NCBI GenBank assembly: GCA_000715685.1
Contig: KL569399.1
Coordinates: forward strand, 2,413-14,681
Reading direction: 5' to 3'
Source of the DNA: Streptomyces lilacinus
GTDB taxonomy: Bacteria; Actinomycetota; Actinomycetes; Streptomycetales; Streptomycetaceae
DNA length: 12,269 nt
Under the pieces are notes generated by a model, which was not told where the DNA came from, ran no database searches, and saw only the letters and a program-made list of their open reading frames with translations. Position numbers and translations under genes: made by a program. Below are positions 8,460 to 12,269 of this stretch, one piece after another. Positions within the stretch are counted from its first letter, which is position 1; each line of letters starts with the position of its first letter.

Positions 8460-8526
8460 TCGTATGGAAGCCGATCGTGTGTTTGAAACCCAACCGCCTG
8501 CAAACTGTCTGCCCGAGGACTTGCCC

Positions 8527-9345
8527 ATGAGCGCTCCGCGAACCCCCACCACCGCGACACCGCTCCCTGCCGAATGGGGCCGCACCCCGCTGACCGTGGT
8601 GATGCCCACCTACAACGAGGCGCAGAACCTGCCCACCATGGCCGAGGCACTCATGGCCCTGCCGCTGGAAGGGCTGCGCCTGCTGGTTGTCGACGACAAC
8701 AGCCCCGACGGCACCGGGACCGTCGCCGAGCAACTGGCCGAGAAGTACAACGAGCCCGGTCGCACCCGCATGGGCGTGCTGCACCGCACCACCAAGGACG
8801 GCCTCGGCCGCGCCTACGCGGCCGGCATGGAACGGGCGGTCGACGAGGGCGCCGCCTACGTCCTGCAGATGGACGCCGACGGCAGCCACCCCACCGACAA
8901 GGTCGCCGAGATGCTCGGCGTCGCCCTCGCCACCGGCGCGGACGTCGTCGTGGGCAGCCGGTACGTGCCCGGCGGCACCCTCTCCGACGCCTGGAAGACC
9001 CACCGCAAGCTGCTCTCCCGCTGGGCCAACGCCTACGCCAGCGGCATCCTCGGCACCCGCGTCCGCGACATCACCGGCGGCTTCAACCTGTGGAGCGCGG
9101 ACGCGCTGCGCGCCATCGGCCTCGGCAGCGTCGACAGCGCCGGCTACAGCTTCCAGGTCGAGACCAAATACCGCGCGCTGCGGGCCGGCTTCACCGTCAT
9201 GGAGGTGCCGATCCACTTCGAGGACCGCACCGCCGGGGAGTCGAAGATGGACCTGGCCGTGCAGCTCGAATCCGTCGCCATGCCCTGGAGGCTGCGCTCC
9301 AGAGCGCTCAGGTCGGCGGCCGCGCCCGGCAAGCGCCTCCACTGA
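8527..9345 (+). CDS. Polyprenol monophosphomannose synthase (GT2, DPM1-like)
   Basis: A 272-residue GT2 enzyme likely to transfer mannose from GDP-mannose to polyprenyl phosphate at the inner membrane face. It shows VVMPTYNEAQNLP (24-36), VVDDNSPDGTG with D56/D57, TTKDGLGRAYAAGM, the metal-binding DAD (116-118), VVVGSRYVPGG (140-150), the TGGFNLWS segment, FQVETKYRAL (209-218) and EVPIHFEDRTAGESKM (226-241), all typical of the Ppm/DPM1 family. It lacks a membrane domain, so association with the nearby GtrA or another partner is plausible. The start ATG 8527 is chosen because GAGGA (8515-8519) is 7 bases upstream; the in-frame ATG 8464 has no binding site and adds an unconserved stretch. The 67-base gap after the pyrophosphorylase fits co-transcription. 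Confidence 0.92.
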   Translation: MSAPRTPTTATPLPAEWGRTPLTVVMPTYNEAQNLPTMAEALMALPLEGLRLLVVDDNSPDGTGTVAEQLAEKYNEPGRTRMGVLHRTTKDGLGRAYAAGMERAVDEGAAYVLQMDADGSHPTDKVAEMLGVALATGADVVVGSRYVPGGTLSDAWKTHRKLLSRWANAYASGILGTRVRDITGGFNLWSADALRAIGLGSVDSAGYSFQVETKYRALRAGFTVMEVPIHFEDRTAGESKMDLAVQLESVAMPWRLRSRALRSAAAPGKRLH

Positions 9346-9352
9346 CCCTGCC

Positions 9353-9682
9353 GTGCCGGCCATCGCCCCCAGGGCCCGCCCGGCGTACCGGGCGGTCGCC
9401 GTCGCCGCCCTGCTGCTGGCCGTCCTGTTGCTGCTGATGGTGGTGCGGCTGCCGTGGTCCGGCGATCTGGGGATGCACGGCGCGGTGCTCGAACGGCTGC
9501 GCACGGATCTGCTCCATCCCGGTAATCCCCTGGTCGACGAGGACACCGACAGCCCCTACTACTCGCCGTGGGCGGTCGCGCTGGCGCTCGTCGCGAAGGC
9601 GACCGGCTGGGGCACCTTCGGGGTCCTGCGACTGGCCGGACTGGCCGGTCTGGTGGCGCTGGGCACGGGGATCGGTGTATAA
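9353..9682 (+). pseudogene. 5' fragment of a multi-spanning membrane protein (GT-C-like), cut by adapter sequence
   Basis: This frame opens at GTG 9353, 7 bases after the stop of the mannose synthase; no clear ribosome site is visible, so translational coupling is likely. It encodes 109 residues: a first membrane helix (about 14-36), then RLPWSGDLGMHGAVLERLR with a GT-C-like aspartate in the first outward loop, then DTDSPYYSPWAVALALVAKATGW, and the start of a second helix that runs into GTGIGV and a TAA (9680-9682). The TAA is formed by the adapter-like bases (GTA TAA), not by native sequence as far as I can judge. The content matches the first loops of the protein continued in another frame from 9690, so both are probably one gene in the living organism. 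Confidence 0.7.
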
Positions 9683-9689
9683 GAGACAG
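9675..9689 (+). other. Tn5/Nextera mosaic-end adapter remnant (probable assembly artefact)
   Basis: GTGTATAAGAGACAG is identical to the last 15 bases of the 19-bp mosaic end AGATGTGTATAAGAGACAG used in Nextera libraries. It is AT-rich inside a very GC-rich coding region, introduces a stop in the upstream frame, and would translate as VYKRQ (or MYKRQ if GTG is taken as start), a peptide well known from adapter-contaminated database entries. Genomic-looking codons resume immediately at CTG 9690. Confidence 0.93.
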
Positions 9690-10838
9690 CTGCTGTACGG
9701 GGTGGGGCTCTTCGCCTGGAGCGGGGTGCCGGGCCTGACGTCGCTGTGCCTGACGCTGTCGTACCCCAGCACCCTCGCCCTGGGCCTCGCCCTGCACCTG
9801 TGGGCGCTGCTGCGGTGGGCGCTGACGGGTGGTTGGGGGCTGGCGTGGTTCCTGGGGCTCGGGGTGCTGCTGGCGTCGGTGCTGCTGATCCATCAGTTCA
9901 CGGGCGCCGTGGCGGCGCTGGGGGCGGTGGCGGTGGTGCTGGGAGCGCGCCCGTGGCCGGACCGGGGCATGTCGGCGCGGTTGGCGGCCGGGGGACTGCT
10001 GGCCCTGGTGCTGCCGCTGTGCTGGCCGTACTACTCCTTCCTCGCGCTGCTCGGCGGCGGGCTGGACGCGATCCACCGACCGCTCTACGGCCGGCTCGCG
10101 GAGAAGTTCTGCCTGGTGACGGTGGGCGTGGTGGCCCTGGGTGCGCGGTGGTGGCGGGACCGCCGCGACCCCCTGGTGCTCCTGTTCGCGCTGGGGCTCG
10201 CGGTGTTCGTGGCGGGCGGGCTGAGCGGGCACTGGGCGTGGGGGCGGGTGCTGCCCGCCGTGCTGCTCCCGGCGCAGATCGCGCTCGCCGTGGAGGTCGC
10301 GGAGGCGCTGGAGGGCGCCGGATCGCCACGGGCGTCCGGGCCGGCCTGGCCGGCCCGGCTGCGGTGGGCCCTGCCCGGCGCGGCCGCGGTGGCCCTGGCG
10401 GTCGGGGCGTGGGCGCAGGCGGGCGTGCTGTCGTACGTGCTGCGCCCGGACGCCGTTCCGCCGGGTCTGCGGCAGGCGCGGGCCGTCGCCCTGTGGCCGG
10501 GCTTCGGCTGGGCGGCCGCGAAGGTGCCCAAGGGGGCGACGGTGATGACGGACGACTACTACGCCCTGCGGACGCTCCCCGCCTACGGTCCGTACACCGT
10601 CGCCCCCGCCTACCCCGATCTCTTCCTCCCCGACGAGGAGCGGCGCCGGGACGCCACGCGGCGCTACTTCGCTCCCGCCGCTTCCCGGGCCGAGCGGCTC
10701 GGCATCCTCAAGGAGTACGGCGTTCGATGGGTGCTGCAGAAGAAGGGCGGGCCGGGGCTGGCCCCGGACGACCCCTGGCTCAGGAAGGCGGCCGAGGGGC
10801 CGCGCGGGCTGGCGCTGCTGGAGGTCGTCGGCCGATGA
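9675..10838 (+). pseudogene. 3' part of the same multi-spanning membrane protein (GT-C-like)
   Basis: This frame is open for 387 codons, but the first five (9675-9689) are adapter bases, so native coding begins at 9690. It starts inside a hydrophobic helix (LLYGVGLFAWSGVPG) and continues with about seven more membrane segments, including LSYPSTLALGLALHLWALL and WPYYSFLALLGGGLDAIHRPLYGR. After that comes a soluble C-terminal region (about 285-387) with VMTDDYYALRTLPAYG and RAERLGILKEYGVRWVLQ. That tail is typical of actinobacterial GT-C-like membrane proteins, where it folds outside the cell. It is shifted one base relative to the 5' fragment. It ends at TGA 10836-10838, overlapping the next ATG by four bases. 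Function is unknown; a role in glycan assembly is inferred from context. Confidence 0.75.
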
Positions 10839-12067
10839 GTTCGACGGAGGTCCGGCCGCCCCCCGCCGACGTCGCCGCCCGCTGGCTGCGCGCCCGCGCG
10901 TCGTGGCCGGCGCTGACGGCGGCGGTGCTGGTGTACACCCTGAGCTCGGTGCGGGCGTACGCGAAGGACCGCACGGGCATCGACAACGAGGTCGTGGTGC
11001 GGGCCGCGCGGACGCTGATGGAGGGCGGCTCGCCCTACGCCGACAAGCGGTTCCTCTACCTGCCGGGCGCGGTCTTCGCGGCGGTGCCGCAGACGTTCTT
11101 CTCCGAGCGGGTGCTCTTCTACGCCGTGCCGGTGGTGACGGGCGCGCTGGTGGCGGTGGGGGCGGTGCTCGCGCTGTGGATCTTCGACGTGCGGGTGGAC
11201 AGCCGGCTGGCGGTGGCCCTGGCATTCGGGATCGCACTGTTCCTGCCCTTCCACAGCCTGGTCTTCCTCGGCAACTGGACGGCGGCGTCGGTGGTGGCGT
11301 TCCCGGCGGCGCTGCTGCTGGCGCGGCACGGGAAGTGGACCTCGGCGGGCGCGGTGGTCGGGGCGGCGGTGGCGATGAAGCCGATGCTGGTGCCGGTGTT
11401 GCTGGTGTTCGTCCTGGCGCGACGGTGGCGGGCGCTCGCCTGGGCGGTGGTCATCCCGGCCGCGGTGTCCCTGGTGGCGGCGTCGGCGATGCCGCGACCG
11501 GTGCTGTTCTTCACCCGGACGCTGCCCTTCCTGCTGCACGGCCAGGACGCCTACGCGCGGCCGTACGACGCGTCGTGGTCGACGGTGCTGCCCCGGCTGG
11601 GGGTGCCGCACGCGGTGGCGCTCGCGCTCGCGGCGGCGGGCGCGCTGACGGTGCTGTACTTCGCGTGGCTGCGGTGGCGGTGCGGGGGAGAGGCGGGGCT
11701 GCGGCTCGTGGAGTGCGCCTCGCTGCTGATGCTGGCCGCGTTCGTGGTCTCGCGCCCGTCGTTCCTCAACTACGCGCTGGTCGTGGTGCCCTCGCTGGCG
11801 GTCTCGGCGGTGGTGCGGGGCGCGGCGGCGCGGTCGGTGTGGTTCTGGATGCCGCTGGTGCCGCAGTTGGGCGGGGTGCCGTGGCCGGGGCTGGACACGG
11901 CGCAGCGCCACGCGTTCCGGGACATCGTGATGTTCGGCGGGCTGGCGGCGGTGCTGGCGCTGGCGGCTCGGCGGAGGGCGCGGACATCAGGGGTTGTCAC
12001 GGAGAGTAGTGATAGTTACTCTCTGTGTAGGGGTGTTGAGGCCCGTCCCGATGCCGAAGCGAGGTGA
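10835..12067 (+). CDS. GT87-family (DUF2029-like) membrane glycosyltransferase
   Basis: A 410-residue protein with about ten membrane segments. After the first helix (about 24-42) it has DRTGIDNEVVVRAARTLMEGG (D45 and D50) then SPYADKRFLYLPG (66-78). This matches the GT87 pattern of an outward loop with a catalytic aspartate, G..PY and F.Y.P. Later GNWTAASVVAFPAALLLA, a VAMKPMLVPVLLVF segment and a YDASWSTVLPRLGVP loop also fit. Known members use polyprenyl-phosphate sugars, such as mannose in mycobacterial PimE. The ATG overlaps the upstream stop as ATGA, so translation is likely coupled. The last 25 or so residues (TSGVVTESSDSYSL...) use codons unlike the rest (AGT, TCT, TGT, GTT) and lie over what looks like the next gene's promoter, so they are probably a non-conserved tail. 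Confidence 0.83.
   Translation: MSSTEVRPPPADVAARWLRARASWPALTAAVLVYTLSSVRAYAKDRTGIDNEVVVRAARTLMEGGSPYADKRFLYLPGAVFAAVPQTFFSERVLFYAVPVVTGALVAVGAVLALWIFDVRVDSRLAVALAFGIALFLPFHSLVFLGNWTAASVVAFPAALLLARHGKWTSAGAVVGAAVAMKPMLVPVLLVFVLARRWRALAWAVVIPAAVSLVAASAMPRPVLFFTRTLPFLLHGQDAYARPYDASWSTVLPRLGVPHAVALALAAAGALTVLYFAWLRWRCGGEAGLRLVECASLLMLAAFVVSRPSFLNYALVVVPSLAVSAVVRGAAARSVWFWMPLVPQLGGVPWPGLDTAQRHAFRDIVMFGGLAAVLALAARRRARTSGVVTESSDSYSLCRGVEARPDAEAR
11994..12022 (+). promoter_or_regulatory. Promoter candidate for the GT2 gene
   Basis: TTGTCA (11994-11999) and TACTCT (12017-12022) are exactly 17 bases apart, in an AT-rich patch at the 3' end of the GT87 gene. Transcription would start near 12029, giving a leader of about 42 bases before ATG 12071. 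One mismatch to TTGACA and a TAnnnT -10 make this the best promoter candidate in the window. Confidence 0.5.
12002..12023. repeat. Inverted repeat over the -10 region (possible operator)
   Basis: GAGAGTA (12002-12008) and TACTCTC (12017-12023) form a perfect 7-bp inverted repeat with an 8-base centre that itself holds a GTGATAGT repeat-like core. The right arm coincides with the -10 hexamer, the expected position for a repressor site. No poly-T follows, so a terminator is less likely. Confidence 0.4.
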
Positions 12068-12070
12068 CCC

Positions 12071-12269
12071 ATGTCCGCTGCCGCCGTGAGCGTCGTCGTC
12101 ATCGTCTACAACGACGCGCGAAGACTGCCGCGTGCCGTGCGCTCGGTCCTCGGGCAGTCGCTGCGAGACCTCGAGGTCCTCGTCGTGGACGACTGCTCCA
12201 CGGACGACACCCCGCGCGTCGCCCGCGCCCTGGCCGCCGCCGACCCGCGCGTGCGCCTGCTGCGGCTGG
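12071..12269 (+). CDS. GT2-family glycosyltransferase, N-terminal part (runs off the window)
   Basis: The visible 66 residues contain a GT-A fold start: VSVVVIVYNDARRLPRAVRSV then GQSLRDLEVLVVDDCSTDDTP, with the D-D pair expected to bind the nucleotide sugar. The ATG at 12071 has GAGG (12061-12064) 6 bases upstream, and the GT87 stop TGA (12065-12067) lies between them. Sugar and acceptor cannot be told from this end; family members with this start act in envelope or teichoic-acid-type glycan assembly, among other roles. Confidence 0.85.
   Translation, partial: MSAAAVSVVVIVYNDARRLPRAVRSVLGQSLRDLEVLVVDDCSTDDTPRVARALAAADPRVRLLRL

Noticed and set aside
8481..8505. GTTTG...CAAAC inverted repeat and TTGAAA before the mannose synthase
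   Set aside because: Arms are only 5 bp and no -10 hexamer lies at the right distance, so neither operator nor promoter is supported.
8464..8526. Upstream ATG start for the mannose synthase
   Set aside because: No ribosome site precedes ATG 8464, while ATG 8527 has GAGGA at ideal spacing and gives the usual short N-terminus.
9670..9675. GATCGG next to the mosaic end, resembling the start of a TruSeq adapter
   Set aside because: Six bases are too few in this GC-rich sequence, and they also read as plausible codons of the membrane protein.
9668..9689. A genuine Tn5-type transposon insertion
   Set aside because: Only one partial mosaic end is present, with no transposon genes, second end or 9-bp target duplication.

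Overview
The window is high-GC DNA with strong G/C preference at third codon positions. Together with an approximately 180-kDa type NAD-glutamate dehydrogenase and a Rv3264c-like GDP-mannose pyrophosphorylase, this points to an actinomycete, most likely Streptomyces. No plasmid, phage, CRISPR, tRNA or rRNA signal was seen.

Layout. (1) 1-183: the 3' end of a HAD-type phosphatase. (2) 184-519: a leader with two adjoining palindromes and a weak promoter candidate. (3) 520-5526: the very large NAD-specific glutamate dehydrogenase, closed by a perfect 18-bp hairpin at 5550-5590. (4) 5611-12269: a region of membrane and nucleotide-sugar glycosylation genes. These are a WDS-type integral membrane mannosyltransferase-like protein (+), a GtrA-family flippase-like protein (-) whose 3' end overlaps it, and then, divergent from gtrA, a GDP-mannose pyrophosphorylase, a polyprenol-phosphate mannose synthase, a broken multi-spanning membrane protein, a GT87-type membrane glycosyltransferase, and the start of a GT2 glycosyltransferase with its own likely promoter.

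How the genes may work together (inference). The pyrophosphorylase would make GDP-mannose and the synthase would load mannose onto a polyprenyl phosphate. GtrA may help move the lipid-linked sugar across the membrane, and the GT-C-like proteins would use it outside. The acceptor cannot be read from the sequence.

The most important observation is technical. At 9675-9689 the sequence reads GTGTATAAGAGACAG, which is the last 15 of the 19 bases of the Tn5/Nextera mosaic end used in sequencing libraries. It sits exactly where the membrane-protein gene breaks and changes frame. The gene is therefore probably intact in the organism and broken by an assembly error here, probably with some sequence missing. 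I see no convincing new defence or mobile system in this window; the glycosylation cassette is the main biology.
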